Assembly (NCBI GenBank): GCA_016839425.1
Contig: JAEOUI010000219.1
Coordinates: 1-8,201 of the forward strand
DNA from: Promethearchaeota archaeon
GTDB taxonomy: Archaea > Asgardarchaeota > Lokiarchaeia > Sigynarchaeales > SOKP01
Length of the DNA: 8,201 nucleotides
Reading direction: 5' to 3'
Under the pieces are notes generated by a model. It was not told the origin of the DNA and ran no database searches. It saw only the letters and a program-made list of their open reading frames with translations. Below are positions 1 to 5,337 of the stretch, piece after piece (the stretch's first letter is position 1; each line of letters starts with the position of its first letter). The position numbers and the translations under genes were made by a program.

Positions 1-87
1 AACAACTTGATTACTGGAGTTGGTCACATAGGACTACTTACAAGTACTCAAGCCTATAGCATTGCATACGCTGCCGTAAACGACTAA
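1..87 (+). CDS. C-terminal end of a secreted LipA-type lipase (5' truncated by window edge)
   Basis: Frame 1 is open from the window edge to a TAA at 85-87 and encodes 28 residues. They align without gaps to the last 28 residues of the complete lipase at 634-1338, with 22 of 28 identical. The segment includes GVGHIGLLTS, which carries the catalytic histidine of subfamily I.4 lipases; Bacillus subtilis LipA has a very similar GVGHIGLL. By hand count, nucleotide identity over these codons is about 74%, and many differences fall at third positions. That points to an old tandem duplication kept under selection rather than a recent copy. The upstream catalytic serine and aspartate lie outside the window, so activity cannot be judged. 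The identification rests on the paralogue next door. Confidence 0.85.
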   Translation, partial: NNLITGVGHIGLLTSTQAYSIAYAAVND

Positions 88-130
88 AAAAATTGTTCAA
101 GTACAAAAAAAAATTTTAATCAATTTCAAT

Positions 131-161
131 TGCAATCAATTGATTGCATTCTTTTTTTTTT
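131..161 (+). terminator. Hairpin plus T-tract after the first lipase
   Basis: TGCAATCAATTGATTGCA (131-148) is a perfect 18-base palindrome. It is followed by TTC and then ten T residues at 152-161. It lies 43 bases after the lipase stop codon. The second lipase has a matching arrangement, including a shared ATTTTAATCAATTT just before the stem. The stem has only four G-C pairs, so in an archaeon the T-tract may do most of the terminating. Confidence 0.65.
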
Positions 162-325
162 CTTCTCAAATAATAAAGCATCTTCACGATTTGATGCTAA
201 ATTCTGTATTAATCTATAAAACCGAAAAAGAATAATAAAAAGTTTTAATTGAATTAAAAAATCATCCTATTTTTAATTTAATAATTAATTTTGCTAAAAA
301 TATACAATCTTGTAAATCTTATAAA

Positions 326-350
326 GTGAACAGCAATGTTTAAGTATAAC
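326..350 (+). repeat. Promoter-like direct repeat, copy A
   Basis: This copy begins GTGAACAGCAATGTTTAAG and continues TATAAC. It matches 519-543 at 22 of 25 positions. The core GTTTAAGTAT resembles an archaeal TATA box, and AGCAAT just before it sits where a BRE would be. Copy B lies at the right distance to drive the second lipase, so copy A may be a second upstream promoter, a promoter for a small RNA, or a remnant of the duplication that made the lipase pair. Confidence 0.5.
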
Positions 351-518
351 TTAGAGACTTACATAAATGTAAATATAGACCTTTACCAAGGGCTTAAAAG
401 ATTGCAAAATATTTTCATAAAGATCAAATAAATTAGATTTCCGTATTTTAATTAGATCTTAAATGCTGAGATTTTAATTTTCATAAAATATATTCCTCTA
501 AATTTTTACAACTGAAGT

Positions 519-543
519 GTGAACAGTAATGTTTAAATATTAC
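519..543 (+). promoter_or_regulatory. Probable promoter of the second lipase (repeat copy B)
   Basis: This copy begins GTGAACAGTAATGTTTAAA and continues TATTAC. It repeats the element at 326-350 with three changes, none of which disrupts the TATA-like TTTAAATAT at 532-540. Archaeal transcription usually starts about 25 bases past the TATA centre, which here is around 560. That would give a leader of roughly 70 bases beginning at the inverted repeat at 562. Conservation of the flanking GTGAACAG suggests a site read by a BRE-binding factor or a regulator. Confidence 0.5.
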
Positions 544-561
544 GTTTTCACAAAGTTAAAT

Positions 562-602
562 CATTAGGAAATAATTATGGTTTCATACCATTTATCCTAA
601 TG
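562..602 (+). promoter_or_regulatory. Inverted repeat in the lipase 5' leader, containing a 7-codon ORF
   Basis: CATTAGGA (562-569) pairs perfectly with TCCTAATG (595-602). Inside it ATGGT (577-581) pairs with ACCAT (587-591) around a five-base loop, giving a two-part stem. It would lie at the very 5' end of the transcript predicted from the TATA-like element at 532-540. An ATG in the inner stem (577) opens a seven-codon frame, MVSYHLS, that stops at 598-600. The repeat could be an RNA stem controlling translation or stability, or a DNA-binding palindrome at the start site. The short ORF may be chance. Confidence 0.45.
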
Positions 603-633
603 GATTTTACAACAACAACAACACTTGATTAAA

Positions 634-1338
634 ATGAAGAAAAAACAGAAAATTTTAATCTTAGCGTCTTTCACTCTACTGATGTTTGCCTTGGCAACCG
701 CTCCAACTATAGCGGTTATTGGTGGCTCTGATTCAAGCGATGTAAAGACAGCTGAGACGAGAAATCCTATTATTTTCGTTCACGGATTAATGGGATCTGC
801 CTCGAATTGGAATACAATGATGAGCTGGTTCAGAGCTGCAGGGTATCCTAGCAATTATCTTTATGCTTTTACTTATTCCCTTCCATCCTCCGCATCCAGT
901 GGAATAAACGCCCGAAATGCCGAACAATTAAGTGGATGGGTAAATTATGTTCTTTCTGTAACTGGTGCAAGCGAAGTTGACATCATTGGTCATAGCATGG
1001 GTGGCTTGAGCAGTCGATATTACATCAAGTTCTTGGGTGGTGCTTCAAAAGTAGACGATTATGTCTCTCTTGGTACACCCCAACACGGTACTATAATGTC
1101 TTGGTATGGAGACATGCGAATTGGAAGCTATTTCTTGCTCACATTGAACGCAGGCGATGAAACACCTTCTGGTGTAGACTGGACTACGGTTCGAACCACT
1201 GGGGATACTCTTGTTTTACCGTTAGATACGGCAACTTTAGAAGGCGCTGATAATAACTTGATTTATGGAGTCAGTCACATTGGCCTGCTTACTAGTAGTT
1301 CTGCTTATAGCATTGCCTATGACGCAGTAAATAATTAA
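634..1338 (+). CDS. Secreted triacylglycerol lipase, LipA-type (subfamily I.4)
   Basis: This alpha/beta-hydrolase of 234 residues probably hydrolyses ester bonds of lipids outside the cell. A Lys-rich start (MKKKQK) and a hydrophobic stretch (about residues 7-29) form a signal peptide, with likely cleavage near ATA or TIA. The oxyanion-hole motif VHGLMG is at 49-54. The nucleophile elbow GHSMGG at 119-124 gives catalytic Ser121. By alignment with Bacillus subtilis LipA, Asp191 (TTGDTLV) and His215 (SHIGLL) complete the triad. The mature part is somewhat longer than the roughly 180 residues of Bacillus LipA because of a polar linker before the hydrolase core. I chose ATG 634 over an in-frame TTG at 625 because it directly begins the basic signal-peptide region. 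There is no SD; the leader is a CAA repeat (610-622). The gene follows a paralogue in tandem. Lipase specificity rather than another esterase activity is inferred from the family. Confidence 0.9.
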   Translation: MKKKQKILILASFTLLMFALATAPTIAVIGGSDSSDVKTAETRNPIIFVHGLMGSASNWNTMMSWFRAAGYPSNYLYAFTYSLPSSASSGINARNAEQLSGWVNYVLSVTGASEVDIIGHSMGGLSSRYYIKFLGGASKVDDYVSLGTPQHGTIMSWYGDMRIGSYFLLTLNAGDETPSGVDWTTVRTTGDTLVLPLDTATLEGADNNLIYGVSHIGLLTSSSAYSIAYDAVNN

Positions 1339-1378
1339 TAAAAAAAAGTAAATAAATCAATTTTAATCAATTTAAAAC

Positions 1379-1411
1379 GCAATCTTATTAGATTGCTTTC
1401 TTTTTTTTTTT
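1379..1411 (+). terminator. Hairpin plus T-tract after the second lipase, possibly bidirectional
   Basis: GCAATC (1379-1384) and GATTGC (1391-1396) form a stem around a six-base loop. The stem is followed by TTTC and eleven T residues (1401-1411). It starts 40 bases after the lipase stop and uses the same stem arms as the first lipase terminator. The gap between the convergent lipase and cysK stop codons is only 91 bases. Read on the minus strand, the same stem is followed by an eight-base T run (1340-1347), so the site may also end the cysE-cysK transcript. Confidence 0.65.
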
Positions 1412-1429
1412 GAAAATACTAAAATATAA

Positions 1430-2359
1430 TTATTCATCGAATAGGTCGGTTGTCAAATATCGTTCGCCTGTATCAGGTAGTAATATGACCAAATTTTCGT
1501 CTTTTCTAAAGTCCTTAGAGGCTATATTTAAGCCTGCCCAAGTTGCTGCTCCTGAAGATATTCCTACGAAAATTCCCTCGATTCGTGCTAACCTACGCGA
1601 TGTCTCAATAGCGTCTTTGTATTCGACTTGAATGATTTTTTCGTATATCTCGGTATTGAGCACTTCGGGAATGAAACCCGCTCCGATTCCTTGAATCTTG
1701 TGAGGTCCTGCCGATCCGCCTGATAAGACAGGGGAATTCTTGGGTTCGACTCCATATATTTTAACTCGTTCTCCGACATTTTTTTTTAAAATTTCCCCTA
1801 CACCGGTTATAGTTCCGCCCGTGCCGATACCCGCGACAAATCCATCAATTCTACCTGCCAGATCGTTAAAGATTTCTTTTGCAGTTGTTTTTCTATGAAT
1901 TTCCGGATTGGCGAGATTTTTAAACTGTTGGGGGATAAAAATAGATTCATTCTCCTTGGCAAGATCTTGCGCTTTCTGAATGGCTCCTTTCATTCCTTCT
2001 TGAGCGGGCGTTAAGACTAATTGTGCACCATACGCTTTTAAAATCTTTCGGCGTTCCATAGACATGCTTTCGGGCATTGTCAAAATTAATTTGTAGCCCT
2101 TTGCAGCACAAACGAGTGCAAGCCCAATGCCCGTATTTCCAGATGTTGGCTCAATAATTTTTGTATCTGGGGAGATAAGACCCTCTTCTTCTGCTTTTTC
2201 GATCATAGCCAAGGCGATCCTGTCTTTCACGCTGGATCCTGGATTGAACGCTTCGATCTTTACGAATACATTAGGTTCAACATTTTTCGCAATTTTATTT
2301 AATTTTACTAAGGGAGTCCTCCCAATCGTTTCTAAAATGTTTTCATAATAATATTTCAC
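1430..2359 (-). CDS. cysK: Cysteine synthase (O-acetylserine sulfhydrylase)
   Basis: This PLP-dependent fold-type II enzyme makes L-cysteine from O-acetylserine and sulfide in the cytoplasm. Counting from the GTG, Lys45 in SSVKDR is the PLP-linking lysine and TSGNTG (72-77) is the substrate-binding loop. GTGGT (179-183) binds the PLP phosphate, and SSGAA (268-272) supplies the serine facing the pyridine nitrogen. The C-terminal PDTGERY is typical. [11 protein letters not shown] matches the CysK branch rather than cystathionine beta-synthase. At 309 residues it is full length for CysK without a regulatory domain. I chose GTG 2359 because a GGTGGT SD-like element ends six bases before it; an in-frame TTG at 2362 would add one residue but has only a three-base spacer. 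It is the second gene of an operon, with 45 bases between the cysE stop and this start. Confidence 0.95.
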   Translation of the reverse strand: MKYYYENILETIGRTPLVKLNKIAKNVEPNVFVKIEAFNPGSSVKDRIALAMIEKAEEEGLISPDTKIIEPTSGNTGIGLALVCAAKGYKLILTMPESMSMERRKILKAYGAQLVLTPAQEGMKGAIQKAQDLAKENESIFIPQQFKNLANPEIHRKTTAKEIFNDLAGRIDGFVAGIGTGGTITGVGEILKKNVGERVKIYGVEPKNSPVLSGGSAGPHKIQGIGAGFIPEVLNTEIYEKIIQVEYKDAIETSRRLARIEGIFVGISSGAATWAGLNIASKDFRKDENLVILLPDTGERYLTTDLFDE

Positions 2360-2365
2360 CAATTT

Positions 2366-2371
2366 ACCACC
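2366..2371 (-). promoter_or_regulatory. Ribosome binding site that decides the cysK start
   Basis: GGTGGT on the minus strand lies six bases before GTG 2359 and three bases before TTG 2362. The spacing favours the GTG start. It is a near match to the archaeal SD GGTGAT. Confidence 0.5.
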
Positions 2372-2404
2372 ATTAAAATTTGTTAATAATATTAATCCGG
2401 GAAG

Positions 2405-3253
2405 TTAAATGCCTCCTCCGTGTTCTCCGTAATAAATATCGTATTTTTTCTTTTTTTGATTTATTCGCTCCTGTTCGTCGAGAATTTTGTTCTCTAAATG
2501 CTCTATTCTGGCATCTAAAGTAGAAAGGGCAATCGCTAATGGATCGGGCAGGTCTCCATGGGAAAGATCTATCTTCTTGCGTTTTTGTCCTTCTCTCGAT
2601 ATGATCCTTCCAGGGACGCCTACAACTACCGAATTTGGAGGTACATCGTTTACAACTACCGAATTTGCTCCAATTCTCACATTATCTCCAATAACGATGG
2701 GTCCTAAAAGTTTTGCACCTGAACATATAACTATATTATTTCCTACTGTAGGATGTCTATTGATGCGCTCGGTCGTCGTACCTCCCAACACGACTCCTTG
2801 GTATATGGTTACATTATTGCCGATTTCAGCGGTTTCACCAATGACCACACCTCCTCCGTGATCAATAAAGAAATCCCTACCTATTTTTGCTCCTGGGTGT
2901 ATTTCGACACCTGTTATGTTTCGAGCAATTTCGGAAAGATATCTAGGGACAAAGGGCATTCCAATTACCCAAAAGAAATGAGCAATGCGATGAAATAAAA
3001 TAGCCTTTACCCCAGGATAACTCGTTAGTACTTCAATAAGGGAATTAGCCGCAGGGTCCTTGTTAAACGCCGCACTCACATCGGAGACAAAAAAATTCAA
3101 GATTTCCTGAAGATTATTGTTGATTGTCTCTTGATTTAACTCCCCCGTCTCAAATTTAAGATCTAAAATACATTCTGCACAATAGTTATGTTGTCCCTTT
3201 TCTTTTGAGGCCAATCCTTTTCCACAATTCAAGCACCGGATGAATTCTTCCAT
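2405..3253 (-). CDS. cysE: Serine O-acetyltransferase with an N-terminal zinc ribbon
   Basis: CysE transfers acetyl from acetyl-CoA to L-serine, giving the substrate of CysK, and is the first gene of the cysE-cysK operon. Of its 282 residues, 1-30 carry CLNC and CAEC (Cys7, 10, 25, 28), a small treble-clef or zinc-ribbon-like site absent from standard CysE. Residues about 45-115 form the helical SAT N-terminal domain. Residues about 116-215 are the left-handed beta-helix of hexapeptide repeats. VEIHPGA (116-122) and IDHGGGVVIGET (130-141) match the catalytic region, with His132 the likely base, and RHPT (166-169) and GVPGRI (212-217) are conserved. After DLPDPLA a charged coiled-coil-like helix (about 241-270) leads to the end, EHGGGI. 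The final Gly-Gly-Gly-Ile resembles the CysE tail that inserts into CysK. The start is ATG 3253, with no SD visible. Acetyl-serine rather than another acyl acceptor is supported by the cysK neighbour. Confidence 0.93.
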   Translation of the reverse strand: MEEFIRCLNCGKGLASKEKGQHNYCAECILDLKFETGELNQETINNNLQEILNFFVSDVSAAFNKDPAANSLIEVLTSYPGVKAILFHRIAHFFWVIGMPFVPRYLSEIARNITGVEIHPGAKIGRDFFIDHGGGVVIGETAEIGNNVTIYQGVVLGGTTTERINRHPTVGNNIVICSGAKLLGPIVIGDNVRIGANSVVVNDVPPNSVVVGVPGRIISREGQKRKKIDLSHGDLPDPLAIALSTLDARIEHLENKILDEQERINQKKKKYDIYYGEHGGGI

Positions 3254-3461
3254 AATTTTGTATTTATTATCTTATTTCCTATTAGTTCCAGATTGAATTT
3301 AAAATTCTAAATGAAACATTTTAATATTATCATAAAGAATAATTGGTTCGTTTTTATTTTGATGCTTCAAAAAATATAAGTAAGGAAAAAATTTATTTTT
3401 TAATTCAATGAATTCCTAAAATAAGACAAAAGTTGCCAAACTATTTCTAATATGGATATAT
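3254..3461. other. Intergenic region between osmC-like gene and cysE
   Basis: This 208-base AT-rich gap must hold the cysE promoter and the 3' end of the osmC-like transcript. On the minus strand several TATA-like stretches occur (about 3297-3311 and 3318-3335), but none stands out by position. I see no hairpin terminator and no small gene. Confidence 0.5.
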
Positions 3462-3899
3462 TCACTTAAAACCAACATTTACTTCGATTCCGGCTCTCAC
3501 GGATTCTGTTATCGTACAATATTGCTCGAAAAATTTCTTACATTGTTCAATTCTTTTTAAAACATCTGGATCAGAACTCATTGGTCTCAATTCAACATTC
3601 AATTCTTTTACTCTTAATAAATTTTTTTCATTTCTTATTAAGACTATTTCTGCTTCCCCTTTAAAATCATCAAGCGTTAGGTTTTTTTTTTTCAAGCAAA
3701 AGACAAAACTCGCGCTTAAACAACCAAGAATCGCAGAAGCCAGCAATTTTGAAGGGTCGGGACCAATTTTTTCTTCTTTTTTATGATGTGTCTCGTCGAT
3801 ATATAGGGAATTTATTAGTGGTAGCCCTAAATCCCATTTAAATATCATCTCTTTTTCTAATTCAACTTTTACTTTTGTTTTCAAATCGTTTTCTGACAT
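3462..3899 (-). CDS. OsmC/Ohr-family protein (probable thiol peroxidase-type)
   Basis: This 145-residue protein has the OsmC-family layout: an N-terminal beta segment, a central helix with the first reactive cysteine (GPDPSKLLASAILGCLSA, Cys60) and a second cysteine near the end (YCTITESVRAGIEV, Cys128). Members such as OsmC and Ohr reduce organic hydroperoxides in the cytoplasm through these two cysteines. Two more cysteines (Cys68 and Cys120) are present. The general OsmC-like branch fits better than classical Ohr, but the peroxide substrate cannot be read from sequence, and some family members have other or unknown roles. The gene has its own promoter and no co-directional partner within 130 bases on either side, so it is probably monocistronic. 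Its place beside cysteine biosynthesis would suit a thiol-redox role, but this is only inference. Confidence 0.8.
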   Translation of the reverse strand: MSENDLKTKVKVELEKEMIFKWDLGLPLINSLYIDETHHKKEEKIGPDPSKLLASAILGCLSASFVFCLKKKNLTLDDFKGEAEIVLIRNEKNLLRVKELNVELRPMSSDPDVLKRIEQCKKFFEQYCTITESVRAGIEVNVGFK

Positions 3900-3927
3900 T
3901 TTTATATGTTTCCTTTCTATTAAATCG

Positions 3928-3942
3928 ATATATAAATTTATA
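3928..3942 (-). promoter_or_regulatory. TATA-like promoter of the osmC-like gene
   Basis: TATAAATTTATATAT on the minus strand is centred about 36 bases before ATG 3899. Transcription would then start near 3909, giving a leader of about ten bases. A GGA at 3911-3913 lies near that start site and probably does not act as an SD. Confidence 0.5.
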
Positions 3943-4033
3943 GCTTATATGAAATTTATATTGAACCCAATTATATTATAAATTGCAATTTAGGTGTTTT
4001 AATCAACCAAAAAAATTTTAAAATATCATTTTA

Positions 4034-4615
4034 TCATCCAGTAAAATATGATAGTTCAATATTTTCAATCAAGCGTAAGATCTTATTTGATTCTATTTTA
4101 GAAAACCTTTTCGAGTACTTATTAGAGATCGATTTTCCATAATATGAATTTCCATAAAAAGTAATAGCACTTTTAAGTACTTTTATGAAAAATCTTATGG
4201 AACCTTTTTGAAGGTAAATCGAGATATCGTTTACGATTAAAATAGGTGTAGGTCTTATCAAGTATCTTTTAAGAGCCTTTTTGGTCAAATCTTGATTTTG
4301 AAGGGCATAATTCTTGATCTCTCTTTTATTTTTTCCCGTTAGGCGAGGCGGTGTGGTCTCTACATCGAGGAAAAGTCCTAAAGTATCGGGGGGGATAAAA
4401 TAATCAATGATTTTTCCTCCAATTTTTCTTTTATTGTAAATCTGACATTTTGGGGCAAAGTCTAAAACGCTAATAGTTTTTGGATCAATATTTGAATTAA
4501 GAAGAAATTGAAGGAAAATTGCCGCATTATGCGTTTTTCCAGTGTTAGATTCTCCATAAAGTATCGTTTGATGACCTATGAGTTCGTTAAGATCCTTTAA
4601 TTTGCGAAGAGACAT
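4034..4615 (-). CDS. Small P-loop NTPase of unknown function
   Basis: I do not recognise this 193-residue protein as a named family. Residues 16-20 form a hydrophobic strand leading into a Walker A motif, GESNTGKT (21-28). A second strand, TPILIVND (123-130), looks like a Walker B with Asp130, followed by ISIYLQKGS. Between them is a Pro-rich segment, TTPPRLTGKN (87-96), and a Lys-rich helix. There is no ABC signature (LSGGQ), so it is not an EcfA transporter ATPase, and no GTPase NKxD motif is evident. The C-terminal 50 residues are basic and Ser/Tyr-rich. The protein has no signal peptide or membrane segment and is probably cytoplasmic. It starts 18 bases after the stop of the thiW-like gene, so the two are almost certainly co-transcribed. 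No SD precedes ATG 4615. A role linked to the transporter, or in nucleotide-dependent vitamin metabolism, is only a guess from position. Confidence 0.75.
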   Translation of the reverse strand: MSLRKLKDLNELIGHQTILYGESNTGKTHNAAIFLQFLLNSNIDPKTISVLDFAPKCQIYNKRKIGGKIIDYFIPPDTLGLFLDVETTPPRLTGKNKREIKNYALQNQDLTKKALKRYLIRPTPILIVNDISIYLQKGSIRFFIKVLKSAITFYGNSYYGKSISNKYSKRFSKIESNKILRLIENIELSYFTG

Positions 4616-4633
4616 GAAAAGTTAAAACATACT

Positions 4634-5182
4634 TTATTTTAAAATAAAATCTTCGTAAGTTATACTCGAACTTTTCAAAAGATTAAGAATCAAGAATCCT
4701 ACAATGCTTCCAGGGACACTTGATAATGCAAATAATCCCCAATTAGTCAATAATCCGCTCAATAAAGAACCCATAGGAGTTACGAAATATGCGATGGTAC
4801 CCCCGATAAAAACGGTCCCTAATGGTTCCAATAAGGCCGAATATAATACGAGTTTTGGTTTCCTTTTTTTTAATAACAGTGATACCAAGCTAACAATTAA
4901 AGCACCCGAGATACCCCCGTGAAATGCGTGTATCGTTCCAATTGAAAACGAAAAGCGTAAAATTGCAATGCTCGTAGCAATAAATAAAGAATACCCGGGA
5001 CTTAATAAAACTCCAGCCATCGAGTTGATCAAGTGAACATAAGGATTAATTTTGAATCCAAAAATCGTAAAATACGCAAAAAAATTTATAAAACTTAAAA
5101 CAAGTCCTAGGGCAACGAATATAGATGAAAGAGCAATTTTTTTTGTTAGAATAGGCGATTTAATTTTTTCAATTTCATTCAT
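4634..5182 (-). CDS. thiW: ThiW-like ECF transporter substrate-binding (S) component
   Basis: This hydrophobic 182-residue protein has about five or six membrane segments (roughly 16-38, 50-72, 83-104, 110-134, 141-168). The first helix, KKIALSSIFVALGLVLSF, has the small-residue pattern used by ECF S-components to contact EcfT. HLINSMAGVLLSPGYS (50-65) and GTIHAFHGGISGAL (82-94) resemble ThiW, a predicted importer of the thiazole precursor of thiamine in bacteria. It needs an energising EcfA/EcfT module, which is not in this window and may be shared from elsewhere in the genome. A TATA-like box about 24 bases before ATG 5182 and no SD suggest a leaderless mRNA. It leads a two-gene unit with the P-loop NTPase and diverges from the thiamine-diphosphate-dependent korAB. 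The thiazole substrate is inferred from the family; another S-component vitamin is possible. Confidence 0.8.
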   Translation of the reverse strand: MNEIEKIKSPILTKKIALSSIFVALGLVLSFINFFAYFTIFGFKINPYVHLINSMAGVLLSPGYSLFIATSIAILRFSFSIGTIHAFHGGISGALIVSLVSLLLKKRKPKLVLYSALLEPLGTVFIGGTIAYFVTPMGSLLSGLLTNWGLFALSSVPGSIVGFLILNLLKSSSITYEDFILK

Positions 5183-5201
5183 ATTAAAATTACTTTTTTA
5201 A

Positions 5202-5210
5202 TTATATAAA
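5202..5210 (-). promoter_or_regulatory. TATA-like box of the thiW unit
   Basis: TTTATATAA on the minus strand is centred about 24 bases before ATG 5182. That spacing would put the transcription start on or next to the start codon, giving a leaderless mRNA. Confidence 0.55.
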
Positions 5211-5297
5211 AAAAAGGGCGTATATCTTAAAAATAAGAGTTTTTTCTTTGGATTATGTTTTATAGAATAAAGATTTTTAAATGTAAAGGGAATAAAA

Positions 5298-5307
5298 GAT
5301 ATAATAA
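5298..5307 (+). promoter_or_regulatory. TATA-like box of korAB
   Basis: GATATAATAA is centred about 36 bases before ATG 5338, predicting a start site near 5328 and a leader of about ten bases without an SD. A short inverted repeat just downstream (5306-5322) could be an operator. Confidence 0.5.
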
Positions 5308-5322
5308 GTCAATTTTAGACTT
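5306..5322. promoter_or_regulatory. Small inverted repeat between TATA box and korA start
   Basis: AAGTC (5306-5310) and GACTT (5318-5322) are inverted arms around seven A/T bases, and the match extends to ATAAGTC/GACTTTAT with one bulge. It lies between the TATA-like box and the predicted start site, where a bound repressor would block the polymerase. In AT-rich DNA such short repeats arise by chance, so the call is weak. Confidence 0.25.
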
Positions 5323-5337
5323 TATTTGAAATTAAAA

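Larger units (their letters stand above)
88..633. other. 546-base intergenic region between the two lipases
   Basis: No convincing gene lies in this AT-rich stretch on either strand. It holds the terminator of the first lipase (131-161), an AT-only palindrome of two 8-base arms around a single G (243-259), and two near-identical promoter-like elements (326-350 and 519-543). It ends with an inverted repeat (562-602) and a CAA-repeat leader (610-622) just before the second lipase. The 351-518 segment between the promoter-like elements is A/T-rich and I see no conserved structure in it. A short non-coding RNA starting near 370 from the first element is possible but unsupported. Confidence 0.7.

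Noticed and set aside
243..259. Palindrome TTTTAATT-G-AATTAAAA between the lipases.
   Set aside because: It is A/T-only apart from the centre, cannot form a hairpin loop, and is expected by chance in DNA this AT-rich.
455..480. CTGAGA at 466-471, a sequence found in TPP riboswitches.
   Set aside because: None of the other conserved riboswitch segments is present, and the nearest downstream gene is a lipase.
4034..4615. The P-loop protein as the EcfA ATPase of an ECF transporter.
   Set aside because: It lacks the ABC signature and is too short; its motifs fit a different P-loop class.
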